Below are positions 47,812 through 56,656 of a DNA stretch of 64,000 bases, in pieces. Made by a program: the position numbers and the translations under genes. The stretch's first letter is position 1. Each line of letters opens with the position of its first letter. The notes beneath the pieces are model-generated. The model did not search any database. It saw only the letters and a list, made by a program, of their open reading frames with translations, and was not told the DNA's origin. The stretch covers positions 6,758,001 to 6,822,000 of the forward strand of contig NZ_CP109013.1 of NCBI RefSeq assembly GCF_036226745.1, in the 5' to 3' direction. This DNA comes from Streptomyces sp. NBC_00683 (GTDB lineage: Bacteria > Actinomycetota > Actinomycetes > Streptomycetales > Streptomycetaceae).

Positions 47812-48981
47812 ATGCAACTGAGACCTCTCATCGCATGCGTCAGCCTGCTGGCCGGCATGCTTGTCGCGCTGTCCGGCAACGCGGTGCACGCCGCGGGCAC
47901 CGAGCTGTACGTGTCGCCCGACGGCACCGACAGCGCCGCCGGAACCGAGTCGGACCCCACGACGCTCACCTCCGCCATCAGCCGTGTCACTCCCGGCGGG
48001 ACGGTCCACCTGCGCGGCGGGACCTACAAGTACTCGCAGACGGTCACCATCCCGCAGGGCAACGACGGCACCTCGGGCGACCGCACGGAGCTGTCCGCCT
48101 ACCCGGGTGAGACCCCCGTCCTGAACTTCTCGGCCATGGCCGAGGAGACGACGAACCGCGGGCTCGCCGTGAACGGGTCGTTCTGGCACGTGAACGGAAT
48201 CGTCGTCGAGCACGCCGGTGACAACGGGATCTTCGTCGGTGGCAGCAACAACATCATCGAGCGCACGGTGACGCGGTTCAACCGCGACACCGGGCTGCAG
48301 CTCTCACGGATCCTGTCCACCACCCCCAGTGACGAGTGGCCGTCCAACAACCTCATCCTGAGCGCGGAGTCGCACGACAACGCGGACTCCGACGGTGAGG
48401 ACGCCGATGGCTTCGCCGCGAAGCTCACCGTCGGCCCCGGGAACGTCTTCCGCTACGCCGTGTCCCACAACAACATCGACGACGGCTGGGACCTCTACAC
48501 CAAGTCGGAGACGGGACCGATCGGCGCGGTGACCATCGAGGACTCCCTCGCCTACAGCAACGGCACCCTGAGTGACGGCAGCCAGGACTCGAACGGCGAC
48601 CGGAACGGCTACAAGCTCGGCGGCGACGACATCGAGGTCGACCACGTCGTCCGGCGCAGCATCGCCTACGACAACGGCAAGCACGGGTTCACCTACAACA
48701 GCAACCCCGGGCACATGTCGGTGTCGGGCAACGTCAGCATCGACAACGCCGAGCGCAACTTCCAGTTCGACGACGGCACTTCGGTGTTCCGGGACAACGT
48801 GTCGTGCCGAAGCGGCGACGGGACGAACGACAGGACCATCGGTGACGTCGACGGTTCGAACCAGTTCTGGACCGGTACCAACGGGTCCCGGTGCTCCGAC
48901 TACGCCGGCGCCCTGGACTGGTCGTTCGCCACGGACGGCAGCCTCGCCGTGACCTTCGGCGGGAATTCTGTGACGCCGTGA
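47812..48981 (+). CDS. Secreted pectate lyase, PL9-like beta-helix (389 aa)
   Basis: A ~28-residue Sec signal peptide is followed by a right-handed parallel beta-helix. The first coil has YVSPDGTDSAAGTESDPTTL. The central NADSDGEDADGFAAKLTVG and NNIDDGWDLYTKSETGPIG segments carry the Asp-rich calcium site and the Lys of family PL9. It cleaves polygalacturonate by beta-elimination outside the cell. GGAG precedes ATG 47812. The LacI-type operator upstream implies induction by pectin-derived sugars. Confidence 0.85.
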   Translation: MQLRPLIACVSLLAGMLVALSGNAVHAAGTELYVSPDGTDSAAGTESDPTTLTSAISRVTPGGTVHLRGGTYKYSQTVTIPQGNDGTSGDRTELSAYPGETPVLNFSAMAEETTNRGLAVNGSFWHVNGIVVEHAGDNGIFVGGSNNIIERTVTRFNRDTGLQLSRILSTTPSDEWPSNNLILSAESHDNADSDGEDADGFAAKLTVGPGNVFRYAVSHNNIDDGWDLYTKSETGPIGAVTIEDSLAYSNGTLSDGSQDSNGDRNGYKLGGDDIEVDHVVRRSIAYDNGKHGFTYNSNPGHMSVSGNVSIDNAERNFQFDDGTSVFRDNVSCRSGDGTNDRTIGDVDGSNQFWTGTNGSRCSDYAGALDWSFATDGSLAVTFGGNSVTP

Positions 48982-48987
48982 CCGACT

Positions 48988-49028
48988 CCCGGCCGGTCCG
49001 TCCTGTCGTGTCGGACGGACCGGCCGGG
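48988..49028. terminator. Bidirectional terminator
   Basis: A perfect 16-bp stem (48988-49003 with 49013-49028) with a nine-base loop lies between the convergent pectate lyase and PhoD genes. Confidence 0.85.
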
Positions 49029-49054
49029 GCCCAACGGCGCCCTGTGACTGCCGG

Positions 49055-50620
49055 TCAGATCTGGACGCCGGGCACCTTGTCCTCCACGACCACGCTCGCG
49101 CGCGTACTGATCGGCGCGTCCGGCTTCGTCACGAAGGGCAGGACGCGGAAGTCGCTCGTCCATCGCTCACGGTCCACCGTGACCCGGACGTAGCCGCGCT
49201 GGCTGTTGAAGAACTTCATGTGCGGGTTCGCCGCGAGGAACGTCTCGCCCTGTGCCGTCATGTCCGCGCCGTCGCCGCCGCTCGTGACCGAGGTGCCCAC
49301 GAACTCCGAACCGACGGTCGCCGAGGACGGATCGGCGTAGTCGCGCTTCAGGTCCCACGCGTAGTTCTGGTGCCGGTCGCCCGTGATGACGACCAGGTTG
49401 CGCACCCCGCGGGTGTCGGCCTCGGCCAGCAGCCGGTTGCGCTCGGTGACATAGCCGTCCCACGGGTCCATCCAGACCGTCGTGCCGGGACCCGGGTCCT
49501 GGTCGGTCTGGCCCATCGGGGCCTGGTTGCCGAGGATCTGCCAGCGGGCGGACGAGCGGCTGAAGCCCTTGAGGACCCAGTCCCGCTGCCGGGCACCGAG
49601 CAGGGTCCGTGCCGGGTCGAAGCGCTCGGCGCAGTCCGCGGACGTGCCGTCGCCGCACGGCTGGTCGTCACGGTACTGGCGGGTGTCGAGCATGGTGAAG
49701 TCGGCGAGGCGCCCGTAGGAGAGCCTGCGGTACATCTGTACGTCGGGGCCGTTCGGCAGCTGGGTATGGCGCAGCGGCGCGTGCTCGTACAGGGCCTGGA
49801 ACGCGTCGGCCCGGCGCTTCAGGAACGTCTCGGGGTTCTCGTTGTTCTCGGAGACCTCGTCCGCCCAGTTGTTCTCCACCTCGTGGTCGTCGAAGGTCAT
49901 GATCCACGGGAAGTTGGCGTGCGCCTCGCGCAGCGGGGCCTCGGACTTGTAGAGGCCGTACTGCAGCCGGTAGCGCGCCAGGTCGAGGGTCTCCGTGTGG
50001 AACCTGGGATCGGTGGTCACGCCGCGCTTGTTCGTCCTGACGCCGGACTCGTACAGGTAGTCACCGAGGTGCACCACCAGGTCCAGGTCCTCCTGCGCCA
50101 TGTGGTGATAGGCCGTGAAGTAGCCGTCCTGCCACGCCTGGCAGGACGCGAAGGCGAACCTCAGCCGGCGCGGGGAGTCCCGGGGCGCCGGGGCGGTGCG
50201 CGTACGTCCGACGGGGGAGACGGCGGAGCCGGCCCGGAAGCGGAACCAGTACACGCGGTCGGGCGCGAGGCCGTTGACCTCGGGGTGGACGGAGTGCGCC
50301 AGTTCGGGAGTCGCGATCACGCTGCCGCGGCGCACGACCCGGCGGAACCGCTCGTCGAGCGCCACCTCGTACTGGACGCGGACGGGTGTGGTCGGCATGC
50401 CGCCGAGGCCGTCCTGGGCGAACGGGTCGGGAGCGAGACGTGTCCAGAGCACGACCCCGTCCGACGTGGGGTCGCCCGAGGCGACGCCCAGGGTGAACGG
50501 GTCACCCTTCAGGGCGGGCGCGGCGAACGCGGACTGCGCGTCCCACGCCCCCGTCCCGAGCATCAGCGCGGCGGCTGCGGCCCCGCCGAATCCGAACATC
50601 TGCCTGCGGGACACGGACAT
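49055..50620 (-). CDS. phoD: PhoD-type alkaline phosphatase/phosphodiesterase (521 aa)
   Basis: A Tat signal (SRRQMFGFGG, then a long Ala-rich helix to AFAAP) is followed by the PhoD N-terminal beta domain and the metallophosphatase domain: FASCQAW, HLGDYLYESG, TFDDHEVENNW, ITGDRHQNYAWDL. These supply the iron/calcium ligands. It releases phosphate from diesters outside the cell. ATG 50620 is 13 bases after GGAGG; GTG 50629 is a possible alternative start. Confidence 0.9.
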   Translation of the reverse strand: MSVSRRQMFGFGGAAAAALMLGTGAWDAQSAFAAPALKGDPFTLGVASGDPTSDGVVLWTRLAPDPFAQDGLGGMPTTPVRVQYEVALDERFRRVVRRGSVIATPELAHSVHPEVNGLAPDRVYWFRFRAGSAVSPVGRTRTAPAPRDSPRRLRFAFASCQAWQDGYFTAYHHMAQEDLDLVVHLGDYLYESGVRTNKRGVTTDPRFHTETLDLARYRLQYGLYKSEAPLREAHANFPWIMTFDDHEVENNWADEVSENNENPETFLKRRADAFQALYEHAPLRHTQLPNGPDVQMYRRLSYGRLADFTMLDTRQYRDDQPCGDGTSADCAERFDPARTLLGARQRDWVLKGFSRSSARWQILGNQAPMGQTDQDPGPGTTVWMDPWDGYVTERNRLLAEADTRGVRNLVVITGDRHQNYAWDLKRDYADPSSATVGSEFVGTSVTSGGDGADMTAQGETFLAANPHMKFFNSQRGYVRVTVDRERWTSDFRVLPFVTKPDAPISTRASVVVEDKVPGVQI

Positions 50621-50731
50621 CGCGACCACGGGTCCTCCTCGGTTGATCTGCGCCAACCTCGGACACGCTGCCGGGAGTTGATGTCATGCTCACGCGCAAC
50701 GTATGGCCGGGGGCCGAGCGATGCGTGAACA

Positions 50732-50781
50732 GGACACCTATACGTCGAGCGGCTCAGGACACCTGTACGGCGAGTGGCTCA
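50732..50781. repeat. Tandem 25-bp repeat between phoD and a response regulator gene
   Basis: Two head-to-tail 25-bp units (50732-50756 and 50757-50781, four differences) start GGACACC and end GGCTCA. The second overlaps the stop codon of the response regulator gene. A third start (GGACACC) follows within the gene. Confidence 0.6.
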
Positions 50782-51477
50782 GGACACCGCCCGGTAGCGC
50801 CGCTCCGGCCGCCCCGTACCCCCGTACCGCAGCGACACCTCGGCCCGCCCCGTCTCCGCGAAGTACTCGAGGTAGCGGCGCGCGCTGACGCGGGACAGGG
50901 CACCCGCCTCCGCGCACTCGGAGGCCGACAGACCCGCCGGGTGGTCCCGCAGAATGCGCTCCACGAGGTCCGCGGTATGTCCCGCGAGGCCCTTGGGCAG
51001 TTCGCGCGATCCCGGGGGACGGGTGCCGAAGATGCGGTCCACGTCCTCCTGGCGGGCTTCCTGGCGGGACTCGTCGAGTGCGCTCAGGCGATTGCGCAGC
51101 GCCGCCACGTGCTGCAACTGCTCCTGCAGTGCCGAGCGGTGGAACGGCTTGATCAAGTAGTGCAGCGCGCCCGCCCTCAGCGCCGCCCTGACCACTCCGG
51201 CGTCGCGGGCCGCCGTGATGAAGAGCGCGTCCGCGCTGTGGGCGTCCGCGTTCAGCTCCTCCGCCGCGCGCAGCTCCCGCAGCACGTTGATCCCGTCCAT
51301 GTCGGGCAGATAGATGTCGAGCAGGACCAGGTCGGGGCGCAGCCGACGGGCCGCGCGCAGGGCCTCGGCGCCACTGTGGGCCACGCCGACGACCGTAAAT
51401 CCGTCCATCGCGGACACATAGCGGCTGTGCAGCTTCGCGACCATGAAGTCGTCGTCCACCACCAGCACTTTCGTCAC
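50779..51477 (-). CDS. CitB/DcuR-type response regulator (232 aa)
   Basis: The receiver domain (~1-125) has VLVVDDDFM, phospho-acceptor Asp in LVLLDIYLPDMDG, ITAARD and LIKPF. The C-terminal HTH reads DLVERILRDHPAGLSASECAEAGALSRVSARRYLEYF. GTG 51477 starts 134 bases from the divergent tctC gene, so it likely activates tctCBA in response to tri- or dicarboxylates. Its usual sensor kinase neighbour is missing; downstream lies phoD. Confidence 0.85.
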   Translation of the reverse strand: MTKVLVVDDDFMVAKLHSRYVSAMDGFTVVGVAHSGAEALRAARRLRPDLVLLDIYLPDMDGINVLRELRAAEELNADAHSADALFITAARDAGVVRAALRAGALHYLIKPFHRSALQEQLQHVAALRNRLSALDESRQEARQEDVDRIFGTRPPGSRELPKGLAGHTADLVERILRDHPAGLSASECAEAGALSRVSARRYLEYFAETGRAEVSLRYGGTGRPERRYRAVS

Positions 51478-51610
51478 GCCCGACACCGTAGGTCGCGACC
51501 ACAACGACCACAACGTCCATTGGTTCCGGAACGGCGACAGCTGGTTAACGCACGGGCAACATGTGGGCCACCTCACACTCGTCCACGCATGGCTCGAAAG
51601 GCGGCACCCG

Positions 51611-52594
51611 GTGCGATTGCGCACTCCACTCGCCCTGTTCGGGGCGGCGCTGCTGGTGGTCGCGGGGCCACCGCTGCTCTCCACGGGCAGCGGCTCCGAC
51701 ACCGGTACGCAGATTCCCGGACTGCGCTTCATGGTTCCCAACACACCCGGCGGCGGTTACGACATCACGGCGCGCACCGCCGCCAAGAACGCCGAGGACG
51801 CCGGCCTCACCCACAGCATCGAGGTGTTCAACCTGCCCGGCGCGGGCGGCACCGTCGGGGTGACCCGGCTGGCCGGCGAACACGGCAACGGCAAGCTCGC
51901 CATGTCCATGGGTCTCGGCGTCGTGGGCGCCGTCCACACGAACAAGTCGCCCAAGACCCTGGCCGACACGACCCCGATCGCCCGGCTCACCGAGGAGCAG
52001 GACATCGTCGTCGTCGCCAAGGACTCCCCGTACAGGACCATCGACCAGCTGATCACCGCCTGGAAGAAGGACCCGGGGAAGATTCCCGTTGGCGGCGGCT
52101 CCTCGCCCGGCGGGCCCGACCATCTGGCACCCATGCTGATGGCGAAGGCCGCCGGGATAGCCCCCAAGCAGGTCAACTACATCCCCTTCGACGGCGGCGG
52201 CGAACTGCTCGCCTCGATCCTCGGCAACAAGGTCGGCTTCGGCGTCTCCGGGGTCGGCGAGTACCTCGACCAGATCAAGGCCGGCGAACTGCGGCTGCTC
52301 GCCGTGACCGGACCCGAGCGCGTACCGGGACTCGACGCGCCCACCCTCCGTGAGGCGGGGCTGGACACCGACTTCACCAACTGGCGCGGCATCGTCGCCC
52401 CGCCGGGCCTCTCCGACGCCGAACGCGACAAGCTCGTCGCACTCCTGCGGGAACTGCACGACTCGAAGCAGTGGCAGGACTCCCTGAAGAAGAACGGCTG
52501 GGACGACGCGTTCCTCACCGGTGACGCCTTCGGCGAGTTCCTGGAGGCCCAGGACGACCGTGTCGCCACCGTGCTGAAGGAGCTGGGACTGTGA
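51611..52594 (+). CDS. tctC: Tricarboxylate-binding protein TctC (327 aa)
   Basis: An N-terminal hydrophobic export signal precedes the TctC/Bug fold: FMVPNTPGGGYDITART, FNLPGAGGTVGVTRL, NYIPFDGGGELLASILGNKVGFGV, LRLLAVTGPERVPG. It captures citrate-like acids outside the membrane for the TctAB permease. There is no lipobox Cys. The GTG start at 51611 has AAAGG upstream. It overlaps tctB (GTGA). Confidence 0.87.
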   Translation: MRLRTPLALFGAALLVVAGPPLLSTGSGSDTGTQIPGLRFMVPNTPGGGYDITARTAAKNAEDAGLTHSIEVFNLPGAGGTVGVTRLAGEHGNGKLAMSMGLGVVGAVHTNKSPKTLADTTPIARLTEEQDIVVVAKDSPYRTIDQLITAWKKDPGKIPVGGGSSPGGPDHLAPMLMAKAAGIAPKQVNYIPFDGGGELLASILGNKVGFGVSGVGEYLDQIKAGELRLLAVTGPERVPGLDAPTLREAGLDTDFTNWRGIVAPPGLSDAERDKLVALLRELHDSKQWQDSLKKNGWDDAFLTGDAFGEFLEAQDDRVATVLKELGL

Positions 52595-53109
52595 CGACAC
52601 CCCCTCCCACCACCGCACGCTCCTGGCTGCGCGAGCACTCCGAACTCGGAGTCTGCGTCCTGCTGCTCGTGCTGGGCGTCCTCGTCCTCACCGACGCCCT
52701 CACGATGGACGTGGACATCACCCAGCGCGGACCCGTCGGCCCCAGGACCGTCCCGGTCGTCGTCGGGGCCGGCCTGCTCGTGGTCGCCGTACTGCTCGCC
52801 GCCGACGTCCTGCGCGGCGGCCGCGGTGAAGCCGAAGGCGGTGAGGACGTCGATCTCGCCGAACCGGCAGACTGGCGCACCGTCGCCCTGCTCACCGGGG
52901 TCTTCCTCGCCTTCGCCGTCCTCATCGGCCCGCTCGGCTTCCCCATATCCGGCGCCCTGCTCTTCTGGGGCTCCGCGTACGCACTCGGCAGCCGCCACTA
53001 CGACCGCGATCCGCTGATCGCGGCGGGGCTCTCGCTCGTGACCTACTTCGTCTTCGACAACCTGCTCGGGGTACCCCTCCCGGGCGGCCCGCTGATGGGG
53101 GTGCTCTGA
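52591..53109 (+). CDS. tctB: Tricarboxylate transporter small membrane subunit TctB (172 aa)
   Basis: Four predicted membrane helices (LGVCVLLLVLGVLVL, VVVGAGLLVVAVLLAADVL, VALLTGVFLAFAVLIGPLG, and a last around PLIAAGLSLVTYFVFDNLL) match the TctB family in size and order. It lies between tctC and tctA with a four-base overlap and a three-base gap. Confidence 0.85.
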   Translation: MTTPPPTTARSWLREHSELGVCVLLLVLGVLVLTDALTMDVDITQRGPVGPRTVPVVVGAGLLVVAVLLAADVLRGGRGEAEGGEDVDLAEPADWRTVALLTGVFLAFAVLIGPLGFPISGALLFWGSAYALGSRHYDRDPLIAAGLSLVTYFVFDNLLGVPLPGGPLMGVL

Positions 53110-53112
53110 CCG

Positions 53113-54621
53113 ATGGATTCCCTCAACTCCCTCATCGACGGCTTCGGCACGGCGCTCACACCGGTCAACCTGCTCTGGGCCGCCGTCGGCGTCCTGCTCG
53201 GCACGGCGATCGGTGTGCTCCCCGGCATCGGTCCCGCCATGGCCGTGGCACTCCTGCTGCCCGTCACGTACGGACTCGAACCGACCGGCGCGTTCATCAT
53301 GTTCGCCGGGATCTACTACGGCGCGATGTTCGGCGGCTCCACCACCTCGATCCTCCTCAACACCCCCGGGGAGAGCGCGGCGGTCGTCGCCGCGATCGAA
53401 GGCAACCCCATGGCCAAGGCCGGACGCGGCGCACAGGCCCTCGCCGCCGCGGCCATCGGCCACTTCAGCGGCGGCATGATCGGCACGATCCTGCTGGTCC
53501 TCCTCGCCCCGACCGTCGCCTCGCTCGCCGTCGACATCGGTGCCCCGGACTACTTCGCCATCATGGTGCTGGCCTTCATAGCAGTCACCTCCGTCCTCGG
53601 CTCCTCCCGGATCCGCGGCCTGGCCTCGCTCCTCATCGGTCTCACCATCGGCCTCGTCGGCCTGGACCAGATGACCGGCCAGCAGCGGCTCACCTTCGGC
53701 TCGCTGCAACTGGCCGACGGCATCGACGTGGTGATCGTCGCGGTCGGGCTCTTCGCGATCGGCGAGGCCCTCTGGGTCGCCGCCCACCTGCGCCGCTCCA
53801 CCGGGAAGCCGATCCCCGTCGGACGCCCCTGGCTCGGGAAGGAGGACGTCGGCCGCACCTGGAAGTCCTGGCTGCGCGGGCCCCTCATCGGGTTCCCGTT
53901 CGGCGCGATCCCGGCGGGCGGTGCGGAGATCCCCACCTTCCTCTCGTACGTCACGGAGAAGCGGCTCTCCAAGCACCGCGACCAGTTCGGCAAGGGCGCC
54001 ATCGAGGGCGTCGCCGGCCCGGAGTCCGCGGCATCCGCCTCCGCCGCCGGGACTCTCGTGTCCATGCTCACCCTCGGCCTGCCCACCACCGCGGTCGCCG
54101 CGGTGATGCTGGCCGCCTTCCAGCAGTACGGAATCCAGCCGGGACCGCTGCTGTTCGAGCGTGAACCCGAGCTGGTCTGGGGCCTGATCGCCTCGCTCTT
54201 CGTCGGCATGGTGCTGCTGCTCGCGCTCAACCTGCCGCTGGCACCCCTGTGGGCCAAGCTGCTGCGGATCCCGCGTCCCTACCTCTACGCGGGCATCCTG
54301 TTCTTCGCGGCCGTCGGCGCCTACGCGGTCGGCGGCGAGGCGGTCGACCTGGTGATCCTGCTGGTGATCGGGCTGATCGGCTTCGGGATGCGGAGGTACG
54401 GACTGCCGGTGCTCCCCGCGGTCATCGCCGTCATCCTCGGCCCGGCCGCCGAACAGCAGTTGCGTCGCGCACTGCAGATCAGCGACGGCAGTGCCACCGG
54501 TCTGGTCAACACCCCGTTCTCCGTGACGGTGTACGCGATCGTCCTGCTCATCCTGGTGTGGCCGCTGGTGAGCAGGCCGGTGACGAGGCTGCTGGTGAGG
54601 CGCCGGGAGGCGCGGAAGTAG
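53113..54621 (+). CDS. tctA: Tricarboxylate transporter large membrane subunit TctA (502 aa)
   Basis: Highly hydrophobic with about a dozen helices. The family signatures [38 protein letters not shown] and NTPGESAA are at the N-terminal third, and a repeat of the fold is in the second half ([18 protein letters not shown]). It imports citrate or related acids with TctB and TctC, driven by an ion gradient. Confidence 0.9.
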   Translation: MDSLNSLIDGFGTALTPVNLLWAAVGVLLGTAIGVLPGIGPAMAVALLLPVTYGLEPTGAFIMFAGIYYGAMFGGSTTSILLNTPGESAAVVAAIEGNPMAKAGRGAQALAAAAIGHFSGGMIGTILLVLLAPTVASLAVDIGAPDYFAIMVLAFIAVTSVLGSSRIRGLASLLIGLTIGLVGLDQMTGQQRLTFGSLQLADGIDVVIVAVGLFAIGEALWVAAHLRRSTGKPIPVGRPWLGKEDVGRTWKSWLRGPLIGFPFGAIPAGGAEIPTFLSYVTEKRLSKHRDQFGKGAIEGVAGPESAASASAAGTLVSMLTLGLPTTAVAAVMLAAFQQYGIQPGPLLFEREPELVWGLIASLFVGMVLLLALNLPLAPLWAKLLRIPRPYLYAGILFFAAVGAYAVGGEAVDLVILLVIGLIGFGMRRYGLPVLPAVIAVILGPAAEQQLRRALQISDGSATGLVNTPFSVTVYAIVLLILVWPLVSRPVTRLLVRRREARK

Positions 54622-54657
54622 CGGGTGCTGTCGGCGGCGGCTGAGAGGATTGCGGGT

Positions 54658-56136
54658 ATGACCACGATCGACTGGGACGCCGCCGCCGACTCGTTCGACG
54701 AGGAGCCCGACCACGGGCTCCTCGATCCCGCGATACGCCACGCATGGGCGCAGCGGCTGGAGAGCTGGCTGCCCCCGGCGCGCTCCGAGGTGCTCGATCT
54801 CGGGTGCGGTACGGGAAGCCTGGCGCTCCTCGTCGCCGGGCAGGGGCACCGGGTCACCGCCGTCGACCGCTCGCCGCGGATGGCCGAGCAGGCGCGGGCC
54901 AAGCTCGCCGGGACCGGCACCGAGGTGCTCGTGGGCGACGCGGGGCAACCCCCCGTCGGCAAGCAGCGGTTCGACGTGATCCTGGCCCGGCACATGGTGT
55001 GGCTGCTGCCCGACCCCGCAGCCGCCCTGCACCACTGGTTCACGCTGCTGAAGCCGGGCGGCCGGCTGGTGCTGATCGAAGGCGTATGGGGCGGGGTGGG
55101 ACTCTCCGCGGCCCGCCTCACCGAACTCCTCGCCCCGCACACGGAGCGCATCCACCACGAGCCGCTCTCCGGCGACACCCGGCTCTGGGGCAGGGAGGTC
55201 GACGACGAGCGGTACGTCCTGGTGGCCCGCGCCGAACCGGCACACCGGCACACGGAGGTCGTCGACGTCCATCTGATCCTGCGCCGCGGACCCGATGTAC
55301 TGCTCGCCCGGCGGGCGGGCACGGGGTACGCGGACGGGCTGCTCCACGCCCCCTCCGGCCACGCGGAGGACGGCGAGGACGTCCGGGAGGCGATGATCAG
55401 GGAGACGGCCGAGGAGATCGGCGTCGTACTGGATCCGGACGAGCTGCGGGTGGCCCTGGTCATGCAGCACCGGGGGCCCGGCGGCAGTCCCAGGATGGGC
55501 TGGTTCTTCGAGGCGGAGTACGACCCGGCCAGGCCGCCCCGCAACGCCGAGCCGGAGAAGTGCTCCGAGCTCGGCTGGTTCCCGCTGGACTCGCTGCCGG
55601 ACGACATGGTGGCGTACTGCCGTGCCGGCCTCGACGGGTACCTGGCCGAGGAGCGCTTCCTGGTCCACTGGCACGAGGACGGCGACCCGGTCGCGTACGC
55701 ACCGGACACGGAACGGCGCGCGGTTCCGCTGCCGGTCTCCGTCGCCCCCACCGGCCGGGTCCACCACATCGAGCTGTGGGTGCCCGACCTGGCGGCGGCC
55801 GAGGCGGAGTGGGGCTGGCTGCTGGGCGAGCTGGGCCATGTCCCGTACCAGCGCTGGGCGCAAGGCCTCAGCTGGCGGCGCGGCGGGAGCTACGTGGTGG
55901 TCGCGCAGTCACCCGACCTCGCCGGTGACACGCACGACAGGCTGCGCCCCGGCCTGAACCACCTGGCCTTCCACGTCCGGGACCGTGCGACGCTCGACGC
56001 GCTGGTGGCACGCGCACCCGGGCACGGCTGGCGGCTGCTCTTTCCGGACCGCCATCCGTACGCGGGCGGCAGCACGCACTACGCGGCGTATCTGGAGAAC
56101 GCCGCGGGGTACGAGGTCGAGCTGGTCGCTCCCTGA
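54658..56136 (+). CDS. Methyltransferase-NUDIX-VOC triple-domain protein (492 aa)
   Basis: Residues ~1-190 form a class I SAM methyltransferase (VLDLGCGTGSLALLV; DVILARHMVWLLPDP). Residues ~200-340 are a NUDIX hydrolase with a perfect box: Gly at ~237, Glu six on, then RETAEEIGV. Residues ~365-490 are a VOC/glyoxalase-like domain (VHHIELWVPDLAAAEAEWGWL, GLNHLAFHVRD, YEVELVAP). All three motifs are intact and in one frame. AGAGGA precedes ATG 54658. The combination suggests detoxification or maintenance of a small metabolite, but the substrate is unknown. Confidence 0.85.
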   Translation: MTTIDWDAAADSFDEEPDHGLLDPAIRHAWAQRLESWLPPARSEVLDLGCGTGSLALLVAGQGHRVTAVDRSPRMAEQARAKLAGTGTEVLVGDAGQPPVGKQRFDVILARHMVWLLPDPAAALHHWFTLLKPGGRLVLIEGVWGGVGLSAARLTELLAPHTERIHHEPLSGDTRLWGREVDDERYVLVARAEPAHRHTEVVDVHLILRRGPDVLLARRAGTGYADGLLHAPSGHAEDGEDVREAMIRETAEEIGVVLDPDELRVALVMQHRGPGGSPRMGWFFEAEYDPARPPRNAEPEKCSELGWFPLDSLPDDMVAYCRAGLDGYLAEERFLVHWHEDGDPVAYAPDTERRAVPLPVSVAPTGRVHHIELWVPDLAAAEAEWGWLLGELGHVPYQRWAQGLSWRRGGSYVVVAQSPDLAGDTHDRLRPGLNHLAFHVRDRATLDALVARAPGHGWRLLFPDRHPYAGGSTHYAAYLENAAGYEVELVAP

Positions 56137-56161
56137 TCCGGCCCGATCCGAACGAGAGCTT

Positions 56162-56656
56162 CTAGCCCAGGAGTTCCGCCAGGCCTCCGGTGCGGGCCAG
56201 CTGTTCCAGCTCGTCCAGCGCCCGCACCGCAGCCTCGGCCGCCACCGGGTCCCGGTCGGCCAGGCCGCTCTCCTCGAACTCGTCCTCGTCCAGCCGCAGC
56301 ACGGACGAGCCGTCCGCCGACACCCACAGGTCGAGATCCAGGTCCTCGACCAGGAGTTCGGCGTCCCGCAGGACGGCGGGCCTGGTGATGTCGCAGTACC
56401 AGCCCTTGAGTTCCCCGCCGCCGGTGCGGACCTCCTTCACCGCGAACCACCGGTCGCGCCAGTAGTGCTCGGTGAAGACGTCGCCCGGCTCGAACCGTAC
56501 GAAGCCGAAGTCCCGGGTGTGCGGCGCCGCCCAGGGGGCCCGGACCGTGATGCGGGTGCTGTCGTCGCGGACCAGGTCCGCCGGGTACCGGATCTTGGTG
56601 CTGCCCGCCTTGACCAGGGTGACGAACAGAGCGTTCTCAGGTGAGACGGTGGACAT
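56162..56656 (-). CDS. DUF402-family protein (164 aa)
   Basis: The DUF402 fold (KIRYPADLV, AAPHTRDFGFVRFEPGDVFTEHYW, WYCDITRPAVL, EDLDLDLWV, DEDEFEES) fills the protein. Members include nucleoside di/triphosphatases and the domain partnering ribonuclease FAU-1. ATG 56656 overlaps the upstream acetyltransferase gene by 20 bases, so the two are cotranscribed. Confidence 0.85.
   Translation of the reverse strand: MSTVSPENALFVTLVKAGSTKIRYPADLVRDDSTRITVRAPWAAPHTRDFGFVRFEPGDVFTEHYWRDRWFAVKEVRTGGGELKGWYCDITRPAVLRDAELLVEDLDLDLWVSADGSSVLRLDEDEFEESGLADRDPVAAEAAVRALDELEQLARTGGLAELLG

Noticed and set aside
50656..50731. PHO box upstream of phoD
   Set aside because: Only one weak 11-mer (GTTCACGCATC on the minus strand) was seen. 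The tandem direct repeats required for PhoP binding are not evident.
54658..55230. Methyltransferase domain as a missing DISARM methylase
   Set aside because: It is a small-molecule class I methyltransferase without DNA-methylase motifs (no NPPY/PCQ), fused to NUDIX and VOC domains and 20 kb from drmABC.
52177..55863. Long minus-strand open frame of over 1,200 codons opposite tctCBA and the triple-domain gene
   Set aside because: It lies antisense to four well-recognised genes and its translation is low-complexity Arg/Gly/Asp/Glu sequence. Very high GC removes stop codons from shadow frames.
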